A stretch of DNA of 64,000 nucleotides, taken from NCBI RefSeq assembly GCF_001305595.1, contig NZ_CP012401.1:248001-312000 (forward strand), read 5' to 3'. The position numbers were made by a program, and so were the translations under genes. The stretch's first letter is position 1. Every line of letters starts with the position of its first letter. This document shows positions 26,886-36,041 of the stretch, one piece after another. Below the pieces are notes generated by a model. That model was given only the letters and a program-made list of their open reading frames with translations, was not told where the DNA came from and ran no database searches. Source of the DNA: Azospirillum thiophilum (GTDB taxonomy: Bacteria; Pseudomonadota; Alphaproteobacteria; Azospirillales; Azospirillaceae).

Positions 26886-27659
26886 TCACAAACCGACGGG
26901 CTCATAGGGCACGGCATGCGGCCGGCCCGGCGCGAAGTGCCAGATCGGATTCAGGTCCGGCCGCTCGACCCGCGGCAGGGCGAGCAGCGAGCTCGACGAG
27001 GTGCCGAAGCCGCTGGCGAGTCGGAAATCCATGGCGCCGCGCTCGTCCGGCGTGCCTTCCCAGATGCGGCTGCCCATCAGCTCCGGCCAGCCGCCCCAAC
27101 CGAAGGAGTCGGCGTCGGCGGCGTCCAGCGTCGGCGGAACGGCGTGCTCGAACAGCGGGCGGTAGAAGGCGGTGCGCGGATCCTGCGGGTCGTCCAGCTC
27201 GAAGGCGGTCAGCATGTGGACGCCGGCCGGAATGGACGACACCTCCGGCCGGTGGCGCGGGTTGACGCCACGATGGACGACCAGGAAGGCGTCGCGGTTG
27301 TCGGCGATCACCAGATTGAACGGGCGGTAGGCGCGGATGTCGAGGTCGGCGAAGCTGCGCGCCGCGTCGGCCGCGTCGGCATGGTCCAGCGCGTCCAGCA
27401 CCAGCTCGCCGCGCGACCGCTTGCCGTCCTCCGGCCCCAGCGTGCCGAAGCGGTTGAGGACGACCGCAACCACCCCCTCGTCGTTCAGCCCCATCCAGGA
27501 GCCGCCCGCCAGCTCGTCCAGCCCGGCGACCACATTCGGCCGGTCGGGCCAGTGGCGGGCCGGAGGCTGCCAGGGGCGCCCGGCCATTTCGTCGCGGTTC
27601 CCGGCGACGACCAGCGGCCATGTTGCGTCCGGTCGCCGCAGGAGGATCACGCTGCACAT
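26886..27659 (-). CDS. NRDE-family (TANGO2-like) protein
   Basis: Member of the NRDE family, 257 aa, which includes eukaryotic TANGO2; the biochemical role is unsettled. The family motif N21-R-D-E24 follows a cysteine at position 2 (MCSVILL), which may be an N-terminal nucleophile after methionine removal. Also visible is the block VVAGLDELAGGSWMGLNDEG. The ATG at 27659 is used; 18 upstream codons lack similarity. Stands alone, divergent from the DUF1476 gene. Confidence 0.85.
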   Translation of the reverse strand: MCSVILLRRPDATWPLVVAGNRDEMAGRPWQPPARHWPDRPNVVAGLDELAGGSWMGLNDEGVVAVVLNRFGTLGPEDGKRSRGELVLDALDHADAADAARSFADLDIRAYRPFNLVIADNRDAFLVVHRGVNPRHRPEVSSIPAGVHMLTAFELDDPQDPRTAFYRPLFEHAVPPTLDAADADSFGWGGWPELMGSRIWEGTPDERGAMDFRLASGFGTSSSSLLALPRVERPDLNPIWHFAPGRPHAVPYEPVGL

Positions 27660-27747
27660 GCGATGCCTTGTGTTTTGTGGTGTCCAAGGGTATCCCGCCG
27701 CCCGAGGAAACACTGCATAATATCCGCGGCGGTAACGCGGCGGGACG

Positions 27748-27777
27748 GTGACGGCAACCGCCTCCGGGCTATATAAT
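27748..27777 (+). promoter_or_regulatory. Probable sigma-70 promoter of the DUF1476 gene
   Basis: A perfect -10 box TATAAT at 27772-27777 with GTGACG 18 bp upstream as a weak -35. It is 43 bp before the gene start at 27821. Confidence 0.55.
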
Positions 27778-27820
27778 CCATGTATCCGGGAGCGAAACCA
27801 ATAAAGGAGCCATGGTCCCC

Positions 27821-28141
27821 ATGACGACCTTCGACGACCGCGAAAAGGCCTTCGAGAACAAGTTCCAGCACGACGAGGACCTGCTCTTCCGCATCCGGGC
27901 CCGGCGCGACCGGCTTGCCGGGGAATGGGCCGCCGACCTGATGGGACTGTCCGGAGCCGAGGCGGAGGCGTATGCCCGCCAGATCGTGGACACCGACATC
28001 GGCACGCCCGGTCCGCACGACATCCGGGACAAGCTGGCCGCCGACCTGCATGCCCGGGGGGTCGACATCTCCGACCACCGGGTCGAGAAGCAGATGGCCC
28101 GTTTCCTGGAGATCGCGCGCGACCAGATCCACAGGGCGTAG
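27821..28141 (+). CDS. DUF1476 protein, ATP synthase zeta-type inhibitor
   Basis: Small helical protein of 106 aa in the DUF1476 family, known from Paracoccus as the zeta subunit that inhibits the F1 ATPase. The start TTFDDREKAFENKFQHDEDL and RIRARRDRLAGEWAADLMGL are characteristic. ATG 27821 lies 11 bp after AAAGGAG; an ATG at 27812 lies too close to it. It would bind F1-ATPase in the cytoplasm and stop wasteful ATP hydrolysis; that role here is by homology. Confidence 0.92.
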   Translation: MTTFDDREKAFENKFQHDEDLLFRIRARRDRLAGEWAADLMGLSGAEAEAYARQIVDTDIGTPGPHDIRDKLAADLHARGVDISDHRVEKQMARFLEIARDQIHRA

Positions 28142-28190
28142 GCCGGCCCCGCTTGTTCCAGCGTGGTCCGCCGCTCCGGCGGCGGGCCGC

Positions 28191-29057
28191 CTACTCCGCT
28201 GCGCGGCGCAGGACCCGTTGGCCGGCATGGTCGGCGATGCGGCGGATCAGCATGTCGATTTCGCCCTTCAGCCGGGCGAAGCCGGCATGGGGCTCCAGCG
28301 TCTCCTCGTCCATGTAGAGCCGCCGGTTGATCTCCAGCTGGATCGAATGGCGGCCGCGCGCCGGGTCGCCGTAGCGCGCCACCAGCTCCACCCCCTTGTA
28401 GGGGTCGTTGATCGCCACCCGGCGGCCGAAGCCGCGCAGCGTGTCGGCCACCAGCCGGACGAAGCCCGGCTCGCTGGTGGTGCCGTCGCGGTCGCCGATG
28501 ACGAAATCCACCGCCAGCGGATCGCGGCCGTCCGGCCGCAGCGACGACGGCATGGAATGGCAGTTGACGTGCCAGACGGCGCCGAACCGGTCCGCCAGAC
28601 CGTCCAGCGTCGCCCGCATCTGCGCATGGTAGGGGCGGTAATAGCGGTCGATGCGGTCGGCCACCACCGCGGCCGGCAGCGTCCCGTCATAGAGCGGCAC
28701 ACCCGGACGCAGCATTTTGCGGATCAGCCCCATGCCCAGCGTGCTGCGCGGGGTCGGGCGCAGCGGCGTCGGCCAGTCGCCGTCGATCAGCGCCGGGTCG
28801 ATGTCGTCGACCGCGCGGTTCACGTCGATGCAGGTGCGGGGAAACAGCGCGCACAGCAGGGTAGCGCCATGGTCGGGCGCGCCGGCGAACAGCTCCCCGA
28901 CATGGGTGTCCTCGCCCTGGCGCAGCAGGGCGTGCGGGCAGACCACCTTGAAGTCGGCGGGATAGACGCTGCCGCTGTGCGGCGAATCGAACAGGACCGG
29001 CAGGCGGAGGCCGGCCGGATCGTTGCGGACCAGCACGTCATCGATCACGAAGCTCAT
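28191..29057 (-). CDS. N-formylglutamate amidohydrolase family protein
   Basis: Zinc-dependent FGase-family hydrolase, 288 aa. Visible blocks: PVLFDSPHSGSVYPADF, RQGEDTHVGELF, TCIDVNRAVDDIDP, and WHVNCHSMPSS for metal and substrate binding. Members finish histidine degradation by releasing formate from N-formylglutamate, but there are no hut genes nearby, so the substrate is open. A second family member is at 54453-55367. Converges with DUF1476. Confidence 0.9.
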   Translation of the reverse strand: MSFVIDDVLVRNDPAGLRLPVLFDSPHSGSVYPADFKVVCPHALLRQGEDTHVGELFAGAPDHGATLLCALFPRTCIDVNRAVDDIDPALIDGDWPTPLRPTPRSTLGMGLIRKMLRPGVPLYDGTLPAAVVADRIDRYYRPYHAQMRATLDGLADRFGAVWHVNCHSMPSSLRPDGRDPLAVDFVIGDRDGTTSEPGFVRLVADTLRGFGRRVAINDPYKGVELVARYGDPARGRHSIQLEINRRLYMDEETLEPHAGFARLKGEIDMLIRRIADHAGQRVLRRAAE

Positions 29058-29250
29058 CGAACAGCCCCGACCAGACGACCCGACATCGCAGAACGCAAGA
29101 TGGACCCAACCCTCGACGCCAACCAGGGATCCGCCGGATCGTCGAACCGGTGGACAAGCCGGATCCTATACCCCGGACACCGAGCGGGCGTCGACGGCAA
29201 ATCGTCATGGCCCTGCCATGCTCCTGCAACATTGCACCGCGGCATCAGCC

Positions 29251-29281
29251 AAAAAATCCCCCGGCCGGACTGGCGCGGGGG
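29251..29281 (-). terminator. Minus-strand terminator-like hairpin upstream of the FGase gene
   Basis: On the minus strand CCCCCG and CGGGGG flank a GC loop and are followed by ATTTTTT. It would stop minus-strand transcription arriving from the right, in front of the FGase gene, although the gene on that side is on the plus strand. Confidence 0.5.
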
Positions 29282-29333
29282 CTCCCGCTTCGCCATACTG
29301 GAAGGAGCGTCCCTCCGCTGGCGAGCCTGCTGC

Positions 29334-30287
29334 TTGACCGATCCTCTTTTCGCTCCCGTCGAACTTTCTGCGCCGGACATCGCGCCCTACCGGCGCGGCA
29401 ACACCGGCATCGACCATGTCACCAGCCTGCCGGCGGGCGAGCCGGGGCCCCATGTCGTGCTGAATGCGCTGGTGCATGGGAACGAACTGTGCGGCGCCAT
29501 CGCGCTCGACGCGCTGCTGCGGATGGGGCTGCGGCCGAAACGCGGGCGGCTGAGCCTCGTCTTCGCCAACACCGCCGCCTACGCCTGCTTCGACCGCCAG
29601 AACCCCTACGCCTCGCGCTATGTGGACGAGGATTTCAACCGGCTGTGGTCGCCCGAGCATCTCGACGGCCGGCGCGACAGCGTCGAGCTGCGGCGCGCCC
29701 GCGCCCTGCGCCCGGTCTACGAGACGGCCGACCTGCTGCTCGACCTCCATTCCATGACCGCCGACACCGCGCCGCTGACCCTGTGCGGCCAGACCACGCG
29801 CGGGCGCGATCTGGCGCTCGGGCTGCGCCATCCGGCCTGGGTGGTTGCGGATGGCGGCCATGCCGGCGGACGGCGGCTGATCGACTATGGCGGCTTCGCC
29901 GAGCCGGAAGGGGCACGCACCGCCATCCTGGTCGAATGCGGCCAGCATTGGCGGGCCGAGACCGCGGTGGTGGCGCTGGAAAGCTGCCTGCGCCTGCTGA
30001 TCGGGCTGGAGATGATCGATCCGCCGGCCAACGGCCCGAAGCTGCGCCCACGCACCGAGCCGCAGCGGGTGGTGGAGGTCACCGACGCCGTCACCGCTGC
30101 CGGCGAACGCTTCCGCTTCACCGCCCCCTTCGTCGGCATGGAGGTGATCGGCCGCGCCGGCACCGTCATCGGCTGGGACGACGGCCGCGCCATCCAGACC
30201 CCCTATGACGACTGCGTGCTGATCATGCCCGCCCGCCGCGTGAAGGCCGGGCAGACCGCGGTACGGCTGGGGCGGATCATCGGGTAA
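29334..30287 (+). CDS. Aspartoacylase/succinylglutamate desuccinylase family hydrolase
   Basis: Zinc carboxypeptidase-like deacylase of the AstE/AspA family, 317 aa. The zinc ligands are H and E of LVHGNELCG and H of LLDLHSMTADT; the catalytic glutamate is in ILVECGQHW. It would hydrolyse an N-acyl amino acid in the cytoplasm. No ATG or GTG fits; the TTG at 29334 opens the family-like part (TDPLFAPVELSAPDIA). No strong ribosome-binding site is visible, so the start is uncertain. Confidence 0.85.
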   Translation: MTDPLFAPVELSAPDIAPYRRGNTGIDHVTSLPAGEPGPHVVLNALVHGNELCGAIALDALLRMGLRPKRGRLSLVFANTAAYACFDRQNPYASRYVDEDFNRLWSPEHLDGRRDSVELRRARALRPVYETADLLLDLHSMTADTAPLTLCGQTTRGRDLALGLRHPAWVVADGGHAGGRRLIDYGGFAEPEGARTAILVECGQHWRAETAVVALESCLRLLIGLEMIDPPANGPKLRPRTEPQRVVEVTDAVTAAGERFRFTAPFVGMEVIGRAGTVIGWDDGRAIQTPYDDCVLIMPARRVKAGQTAVRLGRIIG

Positions 30288-30311
30288 GGCGCCGCCCCAC
30301 GCCTGGCCGCC

Positions 30312-30848
30312 TCACTTCACCGGCGGCTTGCCCTTGGTCCAGGCGGCTTCGGCGGCGAACAGCGGCACGGTCGAGATCGACATCTTGGCCGAAGCGTCCT
30401 TCACCTGCCGGCTGTACACCACATAGATCAGCGTGTCGTTCGGCCGGTCGTAGATGCGGCGGATGGCGATCGACTTGAAGATCAGGCTCTTCCGTTCGGA
30501 GAAGACCTCCTCCCCCTTTTGCGACACGTCGATGTCGCCGACGCTCACCGGCCCGGTCTGGCGGCAGGCGATGGAGGCGTTGGACGGATCCTCGAACCAG
30601 TTGCCCTTGCTCAGCCGGTCGATCAGGCTGCGGTCGAAATCGACCAGATGGCAGGTGACGCCCTTCACCTTGGGATCCTCGATCGCCTGGATCTGCAGGC
30701 CGTTGCCGGTCCAATCGTTGGAGAAGCGGCCGACCACCTCATCCGCCGCGGCGGAGCGGGGCGTGAGCCCGGCCGCTCCGCCCCCCAGGACTACCCCCAG
30801 AACCAAAAGGCCGGCGGAAACGTTCATCAGGGGAAACGGGCTGCGCAT
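30312..30848 (-). CDS. creA: CreA-family exported protein
   Basis: CreA-family protein of unknown function, 178 aa. An N-terminal signal sequence (hydrophobic VSAGLLVLGVVLGGGAAG, cleavage probably near SAAADE) sends it to the periplasm. The mature part has the family features GVTCHLVDFDRSLIDRL, NASIACRQTGPV and IYVVYSRQVKDAS, with two cysteines that could pair. ATG 30848 or 30827. Converges on the aspartoacylase-like gene. Confidence 0.92.
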   Translation of the reverse strand: MRSPFPLMNVSAGLLVLGVVLGGGAAGLTPRSAAADEVVGRFSNDWTGNGLQIQAIEDPKVKGVTCHLVDFDRSLIDRLSKGNWFEDPSNASIACRQTGPVSVGDIDVSQKGEEVFSERKSLIFKSIAIRRIYDRPNDTLIYVVYSRQVKDASAKMSISTVPLFAAEAAWTKGKPPVK

Positions 30849-30972
30849 CGCGACTTGGTCTCCGGCAAGGACGGGTGGGGACCGCAAGCTGCGCGGTCCG
30901 GCAAGACACTTCCCTAGATCGGAAGATCGGGCGCCACCGTCAAGCGCCATCCTCCGGAGGTCCGCCGCCGCG

Positions 30973-32118
30973 ATGACAGACCGCAAGTTCGCCTCCCTCC
31001 CTCCCGCCCCCGCGGCCCCGCTCCCCGGAACGCCGGAGCCGGCGACCGAGCCGCTGCCCCCGCCCGGCCATCGCCGCGACCCGCTGGCCATCGCCGCCGT
31101 CGGCCTGTTCGTGATCGCCCTGCTGTTCACCCTGTATTTCGGCCGCGACGTGCTGCTGCCGATCATGCTGGCGCTGATCCTGAGCTTCCTGCTGCGCCCG
31201 CTGGTGCGTGCACTCTACCGCGTCGGCCTGCCGGAGGGGATCGGTGCCGCCATTATGGTGGTTACGCTGTTCGGCGGGGTGCTGCTGGCGATCTACACCC
31301 TGTCGGCTCCGGCGGCGGAATGGGTCAACCGCATGCCGCGGGTGCTGCACGAGCTGGAATTCAAGCTGGGCGACCTGCGCGCCGGCATCGAGCGGGCGCG
31401 CGAGGCCTCGCACCAGATCGAGCAGCTGACCAAGGAGACCGGCAACGGTGCCGCCCCGGTGCGCGAGGTGGTGGTGCGCGGCCCGACGCTGATGGAACAG
31501 GCGGTCAGCCAGGTCGAGTCGGTGATCGTCAACGTCGTGATCCTGCAGGTCCTGCTCTATTTCTTCCTCGCCCGCGGCCGCCACACGCTGGAAGCGTTGA
31601 TCGGTACCATGCGCAACGTCGACGACCGCGTGCATTACGCGATGGTCGCGGCGACCCTGCAGCAGAACATCGCCGCCTATCTGCTGACCATCACCGTCAT
31701 CAACGTGGCCCTCGGCACGGCCACCGGCCTGATGATGTGGATGTGGGGACTGCCCAATCCGGCGCTGTGGGGCGTGCTGGTGGCGCTGGCCAACTACATT
31801 CCCTTCATCGGCCCGGCGGTGATGACCGGCGTCTTCTTCCTGGTGTCGGTGCTGACTTTCGAGGGCATCGGCGCCATCCTCCTGCCGCCCCTGTCCTTCG
31901 TGGCGCTGACGACGATCGAGGGCAACGTCCTCACCCCGATGATCGTCGGCCGGCGGCTGTCGTTGAACCCGATCGCGGTGTTCGTGTCGATCCTGTTCTG
32001 GGGCTGGCTGTGGGGCATTCCCGGCGCGCTGCTGGCGGTGCCGATCCTCGCCATCCTGAAGATCCTGTTCGACGCGCACGAACCGATGAAGCCGGTGGGC
32101 GCGCTGCTGGGAGGATGA
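30973..32118 (+). CDS. AI-2E family (PerM-like) membrane transporter
   Basis: Membrane protein of the AI-2E/PerM family, 381 aa with about eight membrane segments. The first 30 residues are a proline-rich cytoplasmic lead; then LFTLYFGRDVLLPIMLALIL, a periplasmic helical region (125-190), and the family blocks ALWGVLVALANYIPFIGP and EGNVLTPMIVGRRL. Members export small signals or exchange ions; the substrate is unknown. Divergent from creA with 124 bp between. Confidence 0.9.
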   Translation: MTDRKFASLPPAPAAPLPGTPEPATEPLPPPGHRRDPLAIAAVGLFVIALLFTLYFGRDVLLPIMLALILSFLLRPLVRALYRVGLPEGIGAAIMVVTLFGGVLLAIYTLSAPAAEWVNRMPRVLHELEFKLGDLRAGIERAREASHQIEQLTKETGNGAAPVREVVVRGPTLMEQAVSQVESVIVNVVILQVLLYFFLARGRHTLEALIGTMRNVDDRVHYAMVAATLQQNIAAYLLTITVINVALGTATGLMMWMWGLPNPALWGVLVALANYIPFIGPAVMTGVFFLVSVLTFEGIGAILLPPLSFVALTTIEGNVLTPMIVGRRLSLNPIAVFVSILFWGWLWGIPGALLAVPILAILKILFDAHEPMKPVGALLGG

Positions 32119-32154
32119 CCCCAGGCAACGCTCCCCTCGCCCCGCTTGCGCCCC

Positions 32155-33168
32155 TCATGCCATCGGGGCGAGCGGCAGATTGACCAGCAGGTTCTGCGGC
32201 TTCAGCTTCAGGCGCCGCCCCTCGGTCATCGCCACCCCCAGATAGACCGGCCGGCCGGCGAGGTCCGGGCGCATGGCGGCGGGGTCGGCGAAGTCCAGGC
32301 GGAACAGGGCCAGGATGCGGGCCAGCCGCTCCTCCTCCACCTCCACGCCGTTGTAGAGGTCGTTGAGGATCGCGGATGCCGCGCCGTCCAGCCCGACATG
32401 CCAGACCCATCGGTCGTCGCGGATGGACTGCACCGGCTGGATGGCGACCGCCGTCCCCAGGAAATGGCCGACCCAGGCCTCCAGCACGCGGGCCAGCGCG
32501 TCGAGGCCCGGTGCGGCGAAGGTCATGTCCAGCACGGTGTCGTGCCGGGCGTCGCGGCCCCAATAGAGCGGGTGGTTGGTCTCGTCCAGTATGTCCAGCT
32601 CGACGCTGCGGGGGGCGGTCCCCGCCTCCACCACCAGACGGCCGAGGGAGCCGAAGCCGCCGGACGCCGCCATCGTCTCGACGGTTTCGGCATCGGCGAC
32701 ACGGACGCGCCCGTCATCGACCGAGACGGTCTGTTCGCGGAAGAACAGCTCGCCGGCCCGCGCCCGCAGGCCGGACGGGGTGCCGTCCAGGATGCCGCGC
32801 AGGATGGCATGGACCAGCTGGTCGATGAACAGCCCCGGCACGCCGCGGGCACCCTCGCGGAACAGGCGGATGTAGCAGCCCTCCAGCGTGCCGGCGGCCA
32901 GCAGGCGGTCGCGGAAGGCCAGCCAGACCTGGAAATTCTCCCGCGCGTCCGCATCGGCGATGGCGTCGAGCAGCGGGCCGGGCACCGGCCGCGCCGGATC
33001 GTCGAGCAACGCGGCATGCAGCGTGCGCTCGGCGTCGCAGGCCTCCTCCGGCGGGCGCATCTCCGGCCGGAGCAGGTAGGCGCGCAGGAAGTCCGGCGTC
33101 ACCGCCAGATGGTTGTCGGCGTCGCGGGTCAACAGGTGGAAGCCGGACGCCGTCCAGAAATCGGTCAT
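32155..33168 (-). CDS. DUF6352-like protein of unknown function
   Basis: Soluble 337-aa protein. The N terminus TDFWTASGFHLLTRDADNHL and an AYLLRPEM segment look like the DUF6352 family, found mainly in alphaproteobacteria; function unknown. No membrane spans, signal peptide or obvious catalytic motif. Conserved tryptophan-rich part RDDRWVWHVGLD. The gene converges on the AI-2E transporter and starts 30 bp after the hydrolase on the same strand. Confidence 0.75.
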   Translation of the reverse strand: MTDFWTASGFHLLTRDADNHLAVTPDFLRAYLLRPEMRPPEEACDAERTLHAALLDDPARPVPGPLLDAIADADARENFQVWLAFRDRLLAAGTLEGCYIRLFREGARGVPGLFIDQLVHAILRGILDGTPSGLRARAGELFFREQTVSVDDGRVRVADAETVETMAASGGFGSLGRLVVEAGTAPRSVELDILDETNHPLYWGRDARHDTVLDMTFAAPGLDALARVLEAWVGHFLGTAVAIQPVQSIRDDRWVWHVGLDGAASAILNDLYNGVEVEEERLARILALFRLDFADPAAMRPDLAGRPVYLGVAMTEGRRLKLKPQNLLVNLPLAPMA

Positions 33169-33198
33169 GCTGCTGGGAACCTCTGGTCCTGAAGGCGC

Positions 33199-34224
33199 CT
33201 ATCCGACGACAGAGCCGCCCGCCGGCGCAAGGGTCTTGTCGAGGAAGGCGTCGATGTCCGCCCACACCCGGTCGCGGATGGCGTCGCATTCCATCAGCAG
33301 CTCGTGTTTCGCCGTCGGATGGTCGATGAGGCGGGCATTGCCGAGCCGGTCGGCCGCCATCCGGTGCGCCTCGGCCCGCACCACCCGGTCCCCGGGCGCG
33401 CTCAGCAGCAGGACCGGCGTGCGCACCCGCTCCAGCGGCAGGGACCGGCGCAGCGCATCCTCCGCATCGAGCGCTGCGGCGATCCAGGCGAAGCTGACGC
33501 CGCCGACCCGCAGCTCCGGCCGCTCGGCATAGGGGCCGTGGAAGGCGGCGTAGCGTTGCGGGTCGGCAGTGATCTTGTTGTCGGGACGGAACCGAGCCTC
33601 CGCCGGGTCGTAATCGCCCTGCCCCGGCGCATAGTGCGCCCCCAGCCCGCAGGCGGTTCCAAGCGTGGCCAGCCCGCGCACCAGCCAGCGCGGCAGCGGT
33701 CCGGTGTGGATGGCATACATCGGCGCCGACAGCAGCACGGCGGCATAGCGGCCCGGGCTCGCGTCCGCATGGCGGGCCAGCGCCAGCGTCGCCACCAGGG
33801 CGCCCATGGAATGGGCCAGCAGGATCAGCGGCCCGCCGGTCTCGTCGACGACCGGCGCCACCACCTGCCCATGCACGGCGTCGAGATCGTCGACCAGCGT
33901 CGCGAAGTCGGTCAGATGGTGGATCTGCCGGTTGGGCAGCGGCCGGTCGGACAGGCCCTGGTTGCGCCAGTCGACCGCCACCACGCGAAAACCGCGGGCG
34001 GCCAGCGCGGCCGCGGTCTCGGCGTATTTCTCGATGAACTCGGCCCGGCCGGTCAGCACCAGCGCGGTGCCGCGCACTCCTTCCGGCACCGGCCAGACGG
34101 CGACCCGCAGCCGCGCCCCGTCGGCCGTCGTCACCGTCCGGATCTCCACCTGATCCGCAGCGCTACGCGGCATCGCCGGCCCGGCATTTTCCGACACGGC
34201 AGTCCACGCGGCATCGTCGGCCAT
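33199..34224 (-). CDS. Alpha/beta hydrolase, lysophospholipase-like
   Basis: Serine hydrolase of the monoglyceride-lipase/lysophospholipase type, 341 aa. Nucleophile elbow LAHSMGALVA; aspartate in LLSAPGDRVVRAEAH; histidine in PTAKHELLMEC complete a plausible triad. The region RFRVVAVDWRNQGLSDR-like (GFRVVAVDWRNQGLSDRP) is the oxyanion-strand block. Cytoplasmic; natural substrate unknown. Probably co-transcribed with the DUF6352-like gene 30 bp downstream. Confidence 0.87.
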   Translation of the reverse strand: MADDAAWTAVSENAGPAMPRSAADQVEIRTVTTADGARLRVAVWPVPEGVRGTALVLTGRAEFIEKYAETAAALAARGFRVVAVDWRNQGLSDRPLPNRQIHHLTDFATLVDDLDAVHGQVVAPVVDETGGPLILLAHSMGALVATLALARHADASPGRYAAVLLSAPMYAIHTGPLPRWLVRGLATLGTACGLGAHYAPGQGDYDPAEARFRPDNKITADPQRYAAFHGPYAERPELRVGGVSFAWIAAALDAEDALRRSLPLERVRTPVLLLSAPGDRVVRAEAHRMAADRLGNARLIDHPTAKHELLMECDAIRDRVWADIDAFLDKTLAPAGGSVVG

Positions 34225-34403
34225 TCCGTTCCCCTTTCTTTCCCTTGTCCGTTGTATCGCGGATCGGGGCAGCGATCCATGCGGACATCAACCCCGAATT
34301 CGCCAAGACGACCAAAACCGGAAATAGCAACGAGGTCTTCATTCGGCTCCGTTTGGGAACTCTTTTCCTTGCAGGGCGTTGGTGCGCCGTTGGAGGTGTA
34401 CAG

Positions 34404-35009
34404 ATGAAGACAATACGCATCATCGTCCTGGCGCTCGGCGCCACGACCCTGGGCGCAACCCTGGGCGGGATTTCCGCCCCGGCGCTGGCCAGCGGAAAGG
34501 CCAAGGTCCCGCCCGTCCATGTCGAGCATGAGGATGGCGAGCAGGTGCTGGTTCACAAAGGGGAGGCATCCTTCTACAGCCAGAAATTCCACGGCCGCAC
34601 CACCGCCAGCGGCGAGGCGATGAACCAGAACAAGCCCACCGCCGCCTCGCGCGCCCTGCCGCTCGGCGCCAAGGCCACGGTGACCAACGAGGACAACGGC
34701 AGAACCGTCGACGTCATCGTCAACGACCGCGGCCCCTATGTCGATGGCCGCGTGATCGACCTGTCGCGCTCGGCCGCCAGGAAGCTCGACATGATCGAGG
34801 ACGGCACCGCCCCGGTGACGGTGGAGGTCAAGCCGTCGGAACAGCCGACCGAGGCCGCCCGCGACAAGGTCGAGGCGAAGGTCGACCAGCTGACGCCGGA
34901 CCGGCCCTCGGACAGGCAGGTCGCCGAACGCGACGAGCGGCGGGCCGGAAGCAGCGGCAGCGACAAAGGAGGTAGCGACAAGGTGTCGCAGTCCGGGTCC
35001 GGCAAGTAA
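34404..35009 (+). CDS. RlpA-like septal ring lytic transglycosylase family protein
   Basis: Exported double-psi beta-barrel protein, 201 aa. Signal peptide at residues 1-29 (ALASGKA after the hydrophobic core), barrel at about 52-145 with GEASFYSQKFHGRTTASGE and the catalytic-type aspartate in VNDRGPYVDGR. RlpA proteins cleave denuded peptidoglycan at the septum. This one lacks the lipobox and SPOR domain and instead ends in a charged Ser/Gly-rich tail, so it may be a free periplasmic variant. ATG 34404 follows TGGAGGTG. Confidence 0.88.
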   Translation: MKTIRIIVLALGATTLGATLGGISAPALASGKAKVPPVHVEHEDGEQVLVHKGEASFYSQKFHGRTTASGEAMNQNKPTAASRALPLGAKATVTNEDNGRTVDVIVNDRGPYVDGRVIDLSRSAARKLDMIEDGTAPVTVEVKPSEQPTEAARDKVEAKVDQLTPDRPSDRQVAERDERRAGSSGSDKGGSDKVSQSGSGK

Positions 35010-35473
35010 TGCTGCGACGCGGCGAAGACGGCTCCCGATTCGCCGCGCCGGCACGCCGAAACCCGCTGCACCGCCGAACCAACAGTCAGCGAACGGTCAA
35101 GCGCTTGAAAAGGAATTGACTTTATCACCGGAAGCGGGATTGCGGGATGGACAGTCCTCGAATATCGCCGGCCGACGCCGGCCGAAGCGATCTTTTCCGG
35201 TAAGTGGTTGATCGCGCATCAATTCCGGTAGATTACCTTCCCTGTTCAGTAATGCGTTGCCTCTGTGCCCTTCTCCATTTCCGGCATCACTGCCGGACCG
35301 GGCGGCCGTCTTGGCTGCGCCCCTATGCGGAGCGTTAGAGATTTTTTTGCTTTTTTGGAGGAGACGTGATGCCATTCTCCTCGCTGCGGTGCACATGACG
35401 CATTGCGGCGAACGGCACGGCGCCGGGGCGCCAGATGCCGGAACAGGCACCGAGAGAAAGAGGAATCGCTGCG
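35010..35473 (+). other. 464-bp intergenic region with hairpin and a 9-codon ORF
   Basis: No full-length gene seen. Just after rlpA, GCGGCGAA (35019-35026) pairs with TTCGCCGC (35039-35046) without a T tract. A T-rich run (35341-35356) leads into GGAGGAG and an ATG at 35369 for a 9-residue ORF that ends at 35398, its TGA overlapping another ATG. It might be a leader ORF of the hydratase gene at 35474, but nothing proves that. Confidence 0.4.
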
Positions 35474-35923
35474 ATGGACGACGTGCGTCAGGTCCGCAAG
35501 GACACCGAAGGCTACTGTATCGAAGACCTCGCCGTCGGCATGACGGCCAGCTTCGCCAAGACGGTGACGGAAGCCGACATCGTCCTGTTCGCGGGCATTT
35601 CCGGCGACACCAACCCGGTCCACATCAACCAGGAATATGCCGCCACCACCATGTTCCAGGGCCGCATCGCCCACGGCATGCTGACGGTCGGCTTCATCTC
35701 GGCCGTGCTGGGCACCAAGCTGCCGGGGCCGGGCTGCATCTACATGAGCCAGACGCTGAAGTTCAAGGCGCCGGTCCGCGCCGGTGACACCGTCACCGCC
35801 CGCGCCACCATCACCGACCTGATCCCGGAAAAGCGCCGCTGCGTCATCAAGACCGTCTGCACGGTCGGCGAGACCGTGGTGGTCGAGGGCGAGGCGCTGT
35901 TGATGGTGCCGTCCCGCGGCTGA
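35474..35923 (+). CDS. MaoC-family (R)-specific enoyl-CoA hydratase
   Basis: Hot-dog-fold hydratase, 149 aa, converting trans-2-enoyl-CoA to (R)-3-hydroxyacyl-CoA. The hydratase-2 catalytic pair D45 and H50 is in GISGDTNPVHIN. Such PhaJ-like enzymes feed beta-oxidation intermediates into polyhydroxyalkanoate synthesis; that role is inferred, as no pha gene is nearby. ATG 35474 lies after AGAAAGAGGAATCG. Confidence 0.92.
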   Translation: MDDVRQVRKDTEGYCIEDLAVGMTASFAKTVTEADIVLFAGISGDTNPVHINQEYAATTMFQGRIAHGMLTVGFISAVLGTKLPGPGCIYMSQTLKFKAPVRAGDTVTARATITDLIPEKRRCVIKTVCTVGETVVVEGEALLMVPSRG

Positions 35924-35960
35924 GCGGGCAGCCTTCGGACCGCAAAACACCGCCGGCGCG

Positions 35961-35992
35961 TTTACCCCGCGTCGGCGTCGGTCTATATAGAC
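35961..35992 (+). promoter_or_regulatory. Probable promoter of ribF with 12-bp palindrome
   Basis: TTTACC at 35961 and TATATA at 35985 are 18 bp apart, a plausible sigma-70 promoter. The -10 is embedded in the perfect palindrome GTCTATATAGAC (35981-35992), which could also be an operator. Confidence 0.45.
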
Positions 35993-36041
35993 GCCCGGGC
36001 AAGCGGATCCGCCGGGGTCCGCCCACAGCATCGGGGCGCGC

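Noticed and set aside
35257..35787. 176-codon frame overlapping the MaoC gene start
   Set aside because: Runs out of frame through the hydratase gene and has Arg/His-rich shadow composition.
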